DNA of 38,935 bases, from positions 1-38,935 of IMG/VR virus record IMGVR_UViG_3300037069_001385. One strand, written 5' to 3'. The notes below the pieces were generated by a model that saw nothing but the letters and a program-made list of their open reading frames with translations, was not told the DNA's origin and did not search any database. Positions 1-6,460 of this stretch are shown here, piece by piece. Source of the DNA: a virus. Every line of letters starts with the position of its first letter. Positions within the stretch are counted from its first letter, which is position 1. A program made the translations under genes and the position numbers.

Positions 1-1
1 A

Positions 2-139
2 TTAGCAGGATGTAGCTTTAATACTGAGTGTAAAAATTGTGAGGCGAATAGGCTTACTCTACGCTACCTTGTAAATCCTGAAGGTACTAGATATTACGCA
101 GATAAGAAGCTGCAAGCCCGTGAGGAGAAAAGGAAGTGA
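2..139 (+). CDS. 3' part of a small Cys-containing protein (probably joins the ORF at the right end)
   Basis: Open frame from the first bases of the window to a TGA at 137-139. It encodes 45 residues with a C-x5-C-x2-C arrangement and a strongly charged tail (AREEKRK). No start codon lies inside the window. If the two ends of the window are joined, the frame continues without a break from the gene starting at 38739, giving a protein of 111 residues. The purine-rich 3' end also supplies the ribosome binding site of the next gene, whose GTG overlaps this TGA. The function is unknown; the Cys cluster suggests a small metal-binding protein. Confidence 0.6.
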   Translation, partial: LAGCSFNTECKNCEANRLTLRYLVNPEGTRYYADKKLQAREEKRK

Positions 140-140
140 G
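114..140 (+). repeat. Direct repeat copy 1, gene-junction module
   Basis: A 27-bp sequence identical to 400-426. It encodes the last residues of one gene (AREEKRK, stop), contains the purine-rich ribosome binding site and ends in the overlapping GTGAG start of the next gene. Confidence 0.85.
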
Positions 141-390
141 TAATTACGAAATAGAGTGTGATAAATGTGGTAGCCATAGTGTTGTCCAGCGGTTAGCTGC
201 TCCACCTAAGCCACCAGAAGTACCTGTCATAAAGATGTCAGAATTTAAAGATAAGAGACCAGCGCCAAATACTATGTCTAATGCCGTGATGACGTATAAC
301 ACTGTGGTTCTACATTGCAATAACTGCGGTAATGAGACTGAGCCGTTCACCTTGAACGACCAGCTTAGCACAATGGTGGTGGGTGTATGA
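136..390 (+). CDS. Zinc-ribbon-like small protein
   Basis: 84 residues starting at a GTG that overlaps the upstream TGA (GTGA), preceded by a strong purine-rich ribosome binding site. Two CxxC pairs (CDKC near residue 8 and CNNC near residue 61) bracket a Pro/Lys-rich middle, the arrangement of a treble-clef or zinc-ribbon fold. No catalytic motif is visible. It ends in an ATGA overlap with a tiny ORF. It belongs to a run of very small accessory genes. The metal-binding role is inferred from the Cys spacing only. Confidence 0.7.
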   Translation: MSNYEIECDKCGSHSVVQRLAAPPKPPEVPVIKMSEFKDKRPAPNTMSNAVMTYNTVVLHCNNCGNETEPFTLNDQLSTMVVGV

Positions 391-425
391 CCAAAGTGAA
401 AGCCCGTGAGGAGAAAAGGAAGTGA
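387..425 (+). CDS. Possible 12-residue leader ORF between two zinc-ribbon genes
   Basis: ATG at 387 overlaps the preceding stop (ATGA). The ORF reads 12 codons and stops in a GTGA overlap with the next gene. Its last seven codons (AREEKRK) are identical to the tail of the gene ending at 139, because both lie in the duplicated 27-bp module. It may serve only to keep ribosomes moving between the flanking genes. Confidence 0.35.
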   Translation: MTKVKAREEKRK

Positions 426-426
426 G
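400..426 (+). repeat. Direct repeat copy 2, gene-junction module
   Basis: Identical over 27 bp to 114-140, with the same role: coding tail, ribosome binding site and GTGA stop/start overlap. Confidence 0.85.
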
Positions 427-547
427 CAAAGACAGTAACGGTAATAACTGTCGCCATAACATAACCGAAACGGATGAATTGACAAATGAAGAGTATTGTA
501 TTGAGTGTGGCGATGTGGTTGAAGAAAACACCGAAGAAGACTATTGA
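422..547 (+). CDS. 41-residue Cys/His microprotein
   Basis: GTG start at 422 in a GTGA overlap, directly after the duplicated ribosome binding site. It encodes 41 residues with a CRH motif near residue 10 and a CIEC pair near residue 27, followed by an acidic tail. The spacing would allow one zinc site. It is the last of the small-gene chain before the promoter of the lysis genes. Confidence 0.6.
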   Translation: MSKDSNGNNCRHNITETDELTNEEYCIECGDVVEENTEEDY

Positions 548-560
548 AGACACAGCTTTT

Positions 561-588
561 ATGACAATATGCATTAGCATGATAATAT
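561..588 (+). promoter_or_regulatory. Promoter of the endolysin operon (extended -10)
   Basis: -35 ATGACA at 561-566, a 16-bp spacer, and -10 TAATAT at 583-588 preceded by TGA (580-582), an extended -10. The predicted transcription start falls about 7 nt downstream, at or 1-3 nt before the ATG at 598, so the message would be leaderless or nearly so. Confidence 0.6.
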
Positions 589-597
589 AGTGCTTAA

Positions 598-1578
598 ATG
601 ACGGCACAAGAGTATTTGGATGCATACCAAGGGCAATCGCTTTTGTATAACACCAACGATCCTACCCTTCGCGGCCAGTGTGTACAGGCCGTATGTTTCT
701 TCACTACCGCCAACAACTGTCCGGTAGCGTGGGCTGATGCCTACTACTGGAAGGATCTTGCAAGCCAACATCCTGATAAATACGAATGGATCGCCAACAC
801 GCCAGGTGTCGTACCCGCACCTGGCGATATTGTTATTTGGGATCGCACGTTACCAGGATCGGCCGCCGCTGGTCACATCGCGGTATGTTTACGGCCGTTG
901 CCTGGCACCGGCACATTCGTTTCAGTCGATCAGAATTGGGGCGGCAAAACTGTCCATGCGGTGACGCACAACTATAGTTATGTAATCGGCTGGCTACGCA
1001 TCAAGCAAGCGCTTGAAGGCGGTCGCGGCGGTGGCGATATTGCTGCACCGGCACCCGCGCCAGCACCAACAACACAAGGGGATGAAATGATAGCCGACAC
1101 AAACCAAGCACACGAAGCATACCAACTTTTACGGCCAAACGGTGACGGTAGCGATGCCGAAATCAACGCCACCGCCGGTCATCGATCATGGGCGCAATTT
1201 GCGAACGATGCCAAACCGGAAGTAGCCGCGCGCAACGCTAATTTGCAACAGCAAGCACAGCACATTGCCGCTATGAGCGACACGATCAATATCACCAACC
1301 AAACAATCACCGACTTACGCACTACCATTCAAAACGAACAAGCCACGAACGGCCAGAAGCAACAGGCGCTTGATGCGGCACTTACTAAGATCGCACAAGG
1401 CAACGCGCAAATGACTTCCCTGCACGATCAGCTATCCGACTTGCAAAAGAAGCTGTCGAACCCATTGCAAAGTGCTACGGCAGTTGTGAGTGATGCCAAG
1501 CAAAAATCCGGCGGCTTGTTCGTTGCCTTTTTGCGGTTTCTGCTATCGCCTAAGTTCACTAAAAAGCCGAAACAATGA
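598..1578 (+). CDS. CHAP-domain endolysin with coiled-coil C-terminal region
   Basis: 326 residues. The first ~135 form a CHAP amidase/peptidase domain: Cys28 in RGQCVQ, His93 in GHIAV and the polar DQNW at 111-114 are the expected catalytic positions. The enzyme should cut peptidoglycan peptides or amide bonds at lysis. A Gly/Ala/Pro linker (about 141-160) leads to an unrecognised segment, then a Gln/Ala-rich predicted coiled coil (about 210-290), and the protein ends in a hydrophobic-basic helix (about 305-326). There is no N-terminal signal sequence, so export would need a holin. The start lacks a ribosome binding site and sits just below a -10 box. It overlaps the next gene by ATGA. The C-terminal half may be a wall-binding or membrane-targeting region. 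Confidence 0.88.
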   Translation: MTAQEYLDAYQGQSLLYNTNDPTLRGQCVQAVCFFTTANNCPVAWADAYYWKDLASQHPDKYEWIANTPGVVPAPGDIVIWDRTLPGSAAAGHIAVCLRPLPGTGTFVSVDQNWGGKTVHAVTHNYSYVIGWLRIKQALEGGRGGGDIAAPAPAPAPTTQGDEMIADTNQAHEAYQLLRPNGDGSDAEINATAGHRSWAQFANDAKPEVAARNANLQQQAQHIAAMSDTINITNQTITDLRTTIQNEQATNGQKQQALDAALTKIAQGNAQMTSLHDQLSDLQKKLSNPLQSATAVVSDAKQKSGGLFVAFLRFLLSPKFTKKPKQ

Positions 1579-1658
1579 ATGCGGTTTTTTGGGTTTCGCT
1601 TATTATTATCGCGATTCTGATCGTAAAGTTTTTTGAAATTGGGCGAGGTAAAAAATGA
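1575..1658 (+). CDS. 27-residue single-pass membrane peptide, possible holin component
   Basis: ATG at 1575 overlaps the endolysin stop (ATGA), and its own TGA overlaps the next ATG at 1655. The peptide is one hydrophobic helix (about residues 4-18, Ile/Leu/Val-rich) followed by a basic tail ending GRGKK. Its position between the endolysin and a two-helix membrane protein, with both junctions coupled, suggests a pinholin-like or antiholin-like role. No family can be assigned at this length. Confidence 0.55.
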   Translation: MNAVFWVSLIIIAILIVKFFEIGRGKK

Positions 1659-1906
1659 GTGGTGTCATGGCAAACTACTGGCCGGTATGGTTAGTGTGGA
1701 TCGTTGGTTTTCTAGTGCTAGAGTTCAACGCATTGCGGCTACGCAAAAAATATCCTGATGTCAATTACAATGGCGGCACGTTGAGCGAATTGGTGTGGTG
1801 GATCATCAACGGCAAGGCATGGTGGCATCATGTTGCTTATGCGGTATTCCTAGCATTCTTCGTTGATCTAGGCTTTCACTTCTTCACGCAAACAGCACTC
1901 TTTTAG
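1655..1906 (+). CDS. Two-helix membrane protein, candidate holin
   Basis: 83 residues with a good ribosome binding site (GAGGT before the ATG). Two hydrophobic segments, about 8-25 and 58-77, are separated by a polar, Trp-rich loop with charged residues. The size, topology and place directly after the endolysin are those of small phage holins, but the sequence matches no holin family I can name. It ends the lysis cassette; about 400 bp of non-coding DNA follow. Confidence 0.6.
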   Translation: MSGVMANYWPVWLVWIVGFLVLEFNALRLRKKYPDVNYNGGTLSELVWWIINGKAWWHHVAYAVFLAFFVDLGFHFFTQTALF

Positions 1907-2160
1907 TATTGCCCTTCCCTTTACTATGTGTCACAGTATATATTTAGATTCTAGTTACTCTCATCTGTAAAATCATCTAGCAGGGAGCAGGGCAGGGGAT
2001 TATGTTATGCTGTTATTGCCAAGCGTATGCTTGATCCACGATCTCATTTAAATAACCTCACGAACATAGAACAGTCATCGGCTGAAACAATGCCGTCTTC
2101 GCACAGGGCAGTTTTATGAAGGGGTTATTTTATTTGCATAATAAAGTTGTACAAAATGCA

Positions 2161-2199
2161 AGTAGGCCATCTGATTCTCGCATCGTCAGATGGCCTACT
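2161..2199 (+). terminator. Perfect 14-bp stem-loop followed by a T-rich tract
   Basis: The arms 2161-2174 and 2186-2199 are exactly complementary, with an 11-nt loop. A T-rich stretch (about 2216-2246) begins 17 nt downstream, further than in a classical intrinsic terminator. It may end the lysis transcript, or be a stable RNA 3' end or a protein-binding site. Confidence 0.5.
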
Positions 2200-2253
2200 G
2201 CTTGTTAGAGAGTAGATTTTATTTTTGTTTTTTTTGTTTTTATTTGGTAGTCT

Positions 2254-2282
2254 TTGCGAGATTACCTAAGCCGCATTATATA
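2254..2282 (+). promoter_or_regulatory. Possible plus-strand promoter
   Basis: -35-like TTGCGA (2254-2259), a 17-bp spacer and -10-like TATATA (2277-2282). It lies far upstream of the nearest plus-strand gene, so it is a weaker candidate than 2578-2606. Confidence 0.3.
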
Positions 2283-2314
2283 GCTAATGCTTGACTTTGC
2301 AAGTGATATTTATC

Positions 2315-2491
2315 TCACGCAAACGCAACCGGAATGCGCATCGCGCTGGTCAGGCCGCTTGGTGTCTTCTCAAAAATGAATTGGGTGCCAACTGCAAACA
2401 AGCCGCCGGCGATCACGGGCGCGAGTTCGATCGTGGTCGGCTTTCTGTTTAAGTAACTAAGATCGATATGTGTGCCTACTGCATACAACAT
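2315..2491 (-). CDS. Lone minus-strand small ORF with an internal repeat
   Basis: A 58-codon ORF from ATG at 2491 to TGA at 2315, on the opposite strand to its neighbours. The translation reads like protein rather than noise. The motif AVGT occurs at residues 4-7 and again at 34-37, the second time followed by a Phe/Ile-rich stretch. The local base composition is richer in G+C than the AT-rich DNA beside it. I see no good ribosome binding site, so it may be a remnant of a displaced gene rather than an expressed one. The function is unknown. Confidence 0.4.
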   Translation of the reverse strand: MLYAVGTHIDLSYLNRKPTTIELAPVIAGGLFAVGTQFIFEKTPSGLTSAMRIPVAFA

Positions 2492-2505
2492 GCATATAAG
2501 TATGC
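2481..2505. promoter_or_regulatory. Possible operator dyad upstream of the recombination operon
   Basis: GCATAC (2481-2486) and GTATGC (2500-2505) form an inverted repeat with the palindrome ATGCAT between them. It overlaps the 5' end of the minus-strand small ORF and lies about 75 bp upstream of the promoter at 2578-2606. Confidence 0.3.
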
Positions 2506-2577
2506 TGCTAACGCTTTTGCTTATAAATTGCTACCAATTTTATATACATATTTTGCTAGTGGCATTAGCATTATATG

Positions 2578-2606
2578 TTTACAAAAAATAGTAATAGGTT
2601 TACACT
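2578..2606 (+). promoter_or_regulatory. Promoter of the recombination operon
   Basis: -35 TTTACA (2578-2583), a 17-bp spacer and -10 TACACT (2601-2606), 29 bp upstream of the ATG at 2636, which has its own ribosome binding site. It would drive recT, the exonuclease gene and the genes after them. Confidence 0.55.
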
Positions 2607-2635
2607 TGATAGGCAATTTAATTGAAAGGGTAGAG

Positions 2636-2755
2636 ATGCTAAAGATTTTGCGCAAGGATGCACCAATTCTAAAACGTGAGTTCGAAGGCATAACAATATA
2701 TTATGAAGACATTAGGCCAAACCTTACTATTCATAAACTTGCTACTAACAGTTAA
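2636..2755 (+). CDS. 39-residue protein at the head of the recombination operon
   Basis: The frame is open further upstream to 2468, but that part would encode an implausible Tyr/Ile-rich peptide across the promoter. ATG 2636 is preceded by AAAGGG at a proper distance. The 39-residue product is mixed-charge with no recognised motif. The DNA is AT-rich compared with recT just downstream. Confidence 0.5.
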   Translation: MLKILRKDAPILKREFEGITIYYEDIRPNLTIHKLATNS

Positions 2756-2827
2756 GCGGCATAATGGCACGATTCTGTGCCGCTGTGTCGAGTGCGAAAC
2801 TATCAACTTAATATAAGGATCGAAGCA

Positions 2828-3748
2828 ATGGCTGAAACGATAGAAAAACCATTGAAAAAGCTTTTAGAAGAACAAAAGATACCGGATGCGGATATTGTAA
2901 AGATCGTATCCTACATCAATTCGGCGCGGCGTACCGAATATACTAAAAAAGAAGAAGGTAAAAAGCCGGTTACAAACAATAGTAACGAACAGATCGCCGG
3001 CCTAGCGCGTAAGTATAAGAATCTTGGCCTACTAGTTGACGGCATCAACGTGGTGATCACCGGCCGCAATATGGCAATGGTCACATTCAACGGCTACAAA
3101 AACAAAGTGCTGCAAACCTACCCTGAAACGCTATTTGATATTCAACTAGTGCGTAATGGCGATACCTTTTCAGTCGCGAAAGAATCAGGATCGGTTATAT
3201 ATTCGCATAATATCGGCAACCCCTTTGGCAATGAAGAGATTATCGGTGCCTATGTAGTCTTAAAGAATAAGCGCGGCGAGTTTCTTGAAACGTTAAACCG
3301 TGACGTTTACGAGAAGATGAAAAAGGCTAGTAAACAATCATATCTATGGGGCGAATGGGAATCAGAGTTTTGGCTTAAGAGTGTTATTAAACGCGCCTGT
3401 AAGCGGCATTTCTACGATGTGGTGGCCGATATTGATAAAAACGATAACGAAGACTACGGTGCCATTACTGATGATCGGCCAGCGCCGGCGGTTGAGAATA
3501 CCGAACACACCAAACAAGTGATCGCCGCAATCGAACAGGCTGAAAACTTAGATGAGCTTAAGCGCATATTTGTTGCCAGTGGCTTGATACAAAACGCTGA
3601 TGTGGTGGCCGCCAAGGATGCCCGTAAAGAAGAATTGACCAATAAGCCGGTCGAGCCGCTAACGGCTGAAACACCGCCGCAAGCGCCAGTATCACCCACC
3701 GATACACCCACCGGCTTGAAAGTAGAAGATGCAACCGATGATAATTAG
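2828..3748 (+). CDS. recT: RecT-family single-strand annealing protein
   Basis: 306 residues. ATG 2828 is chosen over the upstream in-frame ATG because AAGGA precedes it. The central region (about 45-215) has RecT-family features: a short helical N-terminus, an NPFG segment before a beta-rich core, and the signature of aromatic residues then a basic helix (EFWLKSVIKRACKRH). RecT binds single-stranded DNA and pairs complementary strands. The C-terminal ~90 residues are Pro/Thr-rich and probably flexible. The 3' end overlaps the exonuclease gene, its usual partner, so the two would make a Red-like recombination system for genome end processing and replication-linked repair. Confidence 0.85.
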   Translation: MAETIEKPLKKLLEEQKIPDADIVKIVSYINSARRTEYTKKEEGKKPVTNNSNEQIAGLARKYKNLGLLVDGINVVITGRNMAMVTFNGYKNKVLQTYPETLFDIQLVRNGDTFSVAKESGSVIYSHNIGNPFGNEEIIGAYVVLKNKRGEFLETLNRDVYEKMKKASKQSYLWGEWESEFWLKSVIKRACKRHFYDVVADIDKNDNEDYGAITDDRPAPAVENTEHTKQVIAAIEQAENLDELKRIFVASGLIQNADVVAAKDARKEELTNKPVEPLTAETPPQAPVSPTDTPTGLKVEDATDDN

Positions 3749-4487
3749 AGATGACATAATCCAAGGCACCGATGAATGGAAGGAATCGCGCAAGCGCCGG
3801 ATCGGTGGCACACGGCTTGGTGACATCTATTCGGCCAGGGCATTTACTAAAGAGGATATTATAAACGCGCTGAAAGCCGCACAGATCGATTTCAAGAAAT
3901 CGGCCAAGGTAGGCGAGCTAGAACAGCTACTACCGGATGCATCGCGCCTAGAACTGCTTAAAAACGCACCACGTAAGGCCGGATTCTATGACTTGATAGC
4001 CGAATACCTATCAATAGAACGTGACGGCGAAAATCGAATGGATCGCGGCACCAGGCTTGAGCCGGAAGTACGCCAATGGTTTGCGGAAACGTACCACAAA
4101 GAGGTGATCGAAGTCGGTTTATGTATGAGTGAGATCGACGATCGTATCTACAACTCACCGGATGGCCTAATCCGTAAGTCGCCCAAAAGCAAGAAGTTTA
4201 CCGAAGCACTAGAAATCAAGTGCCTATCACCAGGTCGCCACATCCAAGCGGTCATCGAGAAAAAAGTGCCAGAGGAATACTGGTCACAGATGATGCAATA
4301 CTTTGTCGTCAACGACGATCTTGAAAAGCTTTGGTGGGTATTTCACGATCCTGGCATTGTGACGATCCCGTACTTTGTACTAGAGATCACGCGCGACAGC
4401 TTGGGCGATTGGCCGCAACGCTTGTTGGAGTTTCAAGTCGCACAGCTTAAGCGTATTGATGAGATTATTGAAGAGTTAGCATTTTAA
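3729..4487 (+). CDS. YqaJ/lambda-exonuclease-type nuclease
   Basis: 252 residues. It has the motifs of YqaJ-type alkaline exonucleases of the PD-(D/E)xK group: an N-terminal W-x3-R (DEWKESR), RGTRLEPEV with Glu111, SPDG with Asp145, LEIK with Glu162 and Lys164, and a Gln-containing helix near 187-190. It should degrade the 5' strand of duplex ends to load RecT. Residues 40-70 form an extra helical segment between the first motif and the core that resembles a HeH/SAP-type DNA-binding motif. The start overlaps the recT end by 20 nt; ATG 3738 is an alternative start. Its stop overlaps a downstream ATG (TAATG). Confidence 0.87.
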   Translation: MQPMIIRDDIIQGTDEWKESRKRRIGGTRLGDIYSARAFTKEDIINALKAAQIDFKKSAKVGELEQLLPDASRLELLKNAPRKAGFYDLIAEYLSIERDGENRMDRGTRLEPEVRQWFAETYHKEVIEVGLCMSEIDDRIYNSPDGLIRKSPKSKKFTEALEIKCLSPGRHIQAVIEKKVPEEYWSQMMQYFVVNDDLEKLWWVFHDPGIVTIPYFVLEITRDSLGDWPQRLLEFQVAQLKRIDEIIEELAF

Positions 4488-4510
4488 TGAAGTTATTTAG
4501 GAGTAATCAA

Positions 4511-5047
4511 ATGGAAGCAACAAGAGTAAGCGTAGATCCTAGAAAGATCGCATACTATGAAAAAGGTTTGACAGATGAAAAACGACGAAAAATAGAAGAA
4601 GATAAGATCATAGAGATTATTAAGAGTAAACCCGCTGGTACGAGGATTCGTCTACGAGAGTTTGGTGCGGTGCTTAATATAGAGAGAGATGGTCTTGTCG
4701 ATTGGCGTATTCAGCAATCAATTAAAAGAGGTACGATTGGCCGCAATCTCATCGGCGCACATAGGGTGGGTGGTTACTATTATTGGGTTAATAGCGCCGC
4801 CACTAAAAAACTAAACCTTAAACAATATCAACCAAAAAAAGAGTCTAAACCGAAGGTTAATGAAGCAATCATAGAAGCACCGATGCAACCGGAACTACCA
4901 ATGATTGAAAAACAGTCACCCACAAAAGTTGAAACGCCTATGCCGGTGTTGACATCCAACGATGATATTATTGCAAAAGCAAAAGATTATGCTTGGCAAT
5001 ACAACTCCGATTCGTTGCGTGATTTCATCAAATGGCTTGGTAACTAA
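4511..5047 (+). CDS. Hypothetical DNA-associated protein, AT-rich gene
   Basis: 178 residues from ATG 4511, which has AGGAG eight bases upstream; an in-frame ATG at 4487 overlaps the exonuclease stop and could be used instead. The N-terminal ~100 residues are basic and helical and end in a Gly/Tyr/Trp-rich turn (GGYYYWV), which looks like a winged-helix segment. Residues 110-150 are a Lys/Pro-rich linker, and the tail is a short helical domain ending DFIKWLG. Codon choice is clearly more AT-rich than in the genes on either side, suggesting separate acquisition. Its place between recombination genes suggests a DNA-related role, not proven. Confidence 0.7.
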   Translation: MEATRVSVDPRKIAYYEKGLTDEKRRKIEEDKIIEIIKSKPAGTRIRLREFGAVLNIERDGLVDWRIQQSIKRGTIGRNLIGAHRVGGYYYWVNSAATKKLNLKQYQPKKESKPKVNEAIIEAPMQPELPMIEKQSPTKVETPMPVLTSNDDIIAKAKDYAWQYNSDSLRDFIKWLGN

Positions 5048-5472
5048 TGAAGTTCAACACCGCCGTACAAGTTGAAGCACAAAAGGCGTTTGCCTACCTG
5101 GTGCAACTCACAGAGAAGCAGGGCATAGTCGAAGTAAGGCGCATCAGTCCGAAGCGCACATTGCCGCAAAACAGCTACTTGCATCTACTGATCGGCGCAT
5201 TCGGCCTGGCAACCGGCAACACGATGTTGGATGCCAAGGATCTATACAAGTGGGTCAACCGCGATCTGTACTATAACAAAAAGAAAATTGGCGGCCAGGT
5301 ATTTACGACGGTGCGGAGTTCGGCCGATCTCACCAAAGAAGAAATGGCACATAGTATTGACCGGTTTATGGAGTGGTCAAAAGAACACGGCTACCCGTTG
5401 CCGCCGGCTACCGATCAGGAATGGTTACGGCAAATTGAAAATGAGATTGAAGCAAGCAAACATTTCTTGTAA
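5047..5472 (+). CDS. NinB/Orf-like recombination protein (tentative)
   Basis: 141 residues, starting in a TAATG overlap with the preceding gene. The segment KRTLPQNSYLH followed by a helical region with aromatic residues recalls the 'RT-QN' motif of NinB-type phage proteins, which modulate strand exchange or bind single-stranded DNA. The C-terminal helices carry the pattern W-x5-YPLPP. Its position directly after the RecT/exonuclease pair supports a recombination role. The family call rests on one motif and the context. Confidence 0.6.
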   Translation: MKFNTAVQVEAQKAFAYLVQLTEKQGIVEVRRISPKRTLPQNSYLHLLIGAFGLATGNTMLDAKDLYKWVNRDLYYNKKKIGGQVFTTVRSSADLTKEEMAHSIDRFMEWSKEHGYPLPPATDQEWLRQIENEIEASKHFL

Positions 5473-5497
5473 TATTTTGGCAAGGGATAATGGCGAT

Positions 5498-5638
5498 ATG
5501 ATACTTACACTTGACGAACTACGCGACATGATACTGCCAATGATCCAATCGCCAGGCGAACGCACACCGGAAGAAATGACGGATGCCATTATTGAAATAA
5601 TCAAACAGGATAGGCAAGCACATGACACGGCCGGATAG
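5498..5638 (+). CDS. 46-residue acidic helical protein
   Basis: ATG 5498 with AAGGGA upstream. The frame extends further upstream, but that part overlaps the previous gene and looks like shadow coding. The product is helical, acidic and Met/Ile-rich. Its 3' end overlaps the next gene by 17 nt. No function can be assigned. Confidence 0.5.
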   Translation: MILTLDELRDMILPMIQSPGERTPEEMTDAIIEIIKQDRQAHDTAG

Positions 5639-5882
5639 CATACGAGCAAAATCACTACGCACCCACGTTGACGAAGGTCGCATCACCCAAAACAACCGTG
5701 GCTACCATGCGTTTGTAAAGTACCTGGAATACGGCGACGAGTTCGGCAAGCCGATGACGATTCAACGGCTTATGATCGCCTTCAACCGTAGCCGGCCAAC
5801 GATTACTAAGTGGATACGCCAGTATTGTGACGATCGCGAAATCGCCTACCCTGAACACCTGGCCGATCTAATGGTTAAATGA
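5622..5882 (+). CDS. Small helix-turn-helix DNA-binding protein
   Basis: 86 residues. Residues 44-68 (IQRLMIAFNRSRPTITKWI) read as a helix-turn-helix: helix, turn at NRSR, then a recognition helix PTITKWI. The N-terminus is basic. It could regulate the operon or help a replication or recombination step. The stop overlaps the next ATG (ATGA). Confidence 0.6.
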   Translation: MTRPDSIRAKSLRTHVDEGRITQNNRGYHAFVKYLEYGDEFGKPMTIQRLMIAFNRSRPTITKWIRQYCDDREIAYPEHLADLMVK

Positions 5883-6454
5883 TCTACGAGCCGCAACGCA
5901 AGCGCCCTTACGGGCAATCGCACCGCGACAAGGCCAAGGCCGCACTACGCGCGAATCTAGTTGAAGATCCGACGAAGATCGCTATTAAGTTCGATCCGAC
6001 ACATCAACGCATGAAGGGTATTGCCACGCATGGCATGACACCGTTCGATGTGCCGTTTATCAGTGAAATCGCGCCGAATCTCTGGCAAGGCGGCTGCAAA
6101 AACGGCCTGATCCTACCGGCGTTTATTGATCATGTGGTATCGCTGTATGCGTGGGAAGCGTACACAGTCAACCATGAACTAAGTAGCCAGTTTACGATAC
6201 GGATGCTTGATAACTTAGATCAGGGGTTCGAACAGATCGACGCAATCGCGCGGTGGATTAACGAAGCGCGCCAATCCGGTACGGTACTGGTACATTGCCA
6301 AGCCGGTTTGAATCGATCGAGCTTAGTCACAGCGCGGGCGCTGATGCTGGCGGGCATGAGTGCCACGGAAGCGATCAATCGGATCAGGCAACAACGATCG
6401 CCGGCCTGTCTATGCAACAAGGCATTTGAGAAGTGGTTGCTAGATATTAAATAG
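5879..6454 (+). CDS. Dual-specificity / tyrosine-type protein phosphatase
   Basis: 191 residues. HCQAGLNRSS at 139-148 is the Cys-based phosphatase loop (C-x5-R-S): Cys140 is the nucleophile and Arg146 binds phosphate. Asp111 in the preceding loop is the likely general acid, and NLWQGG at 67-72 is the usual start of a dual-specificity phosphatase core. It should remove phosphate from phosphotyrosine or phosphoserine/threonine, or from a nucleotide or RNA 5' end, as some members do. The N-terminal ~55 residues are basic and unassigned. It is transcribed with the recombination genes, so it may act early on a host target; the target is unknown. Confidence 0.82.
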   Translation: MIYEPQRKRPYGQSHRDKAKAALRANLVEDPTKIAIKFDPTHQRMKGIATHGMTPFDVPFISEIAPNLWQGGCKNGLILPAFIDHVVSLYAWEAYTVNHELSSQFTIRMLDNLDQGFEQIDAIARWINEARQSGTVLVHCQAGLNRSSLVTARALMLAGMSATEAINRIRQQRSPACLCNKAFEKWLLDIK

Positions 6455-6460
6455 TGCTTA

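Larger units (their letters stand above)
1907..2314. other. Non-coding stretch between the lysis cassette and the recombination operon
   Basis: About 400 bp with no convincing gene on either strand. It contains a perfect 14-bp hairpin (2161-2199), a T-rich tract (about 2216-2246) and a possible promoter (2254-2282). The rest shows no structure I recognise. Confidence 0.6.

Noticed and set aside
2468-2635. Upstream extension of the 39-residue gene
   Set aside because: It would run across the promoter at 2578-2606 and has no ribosome binding site; ATG 2636 has both.
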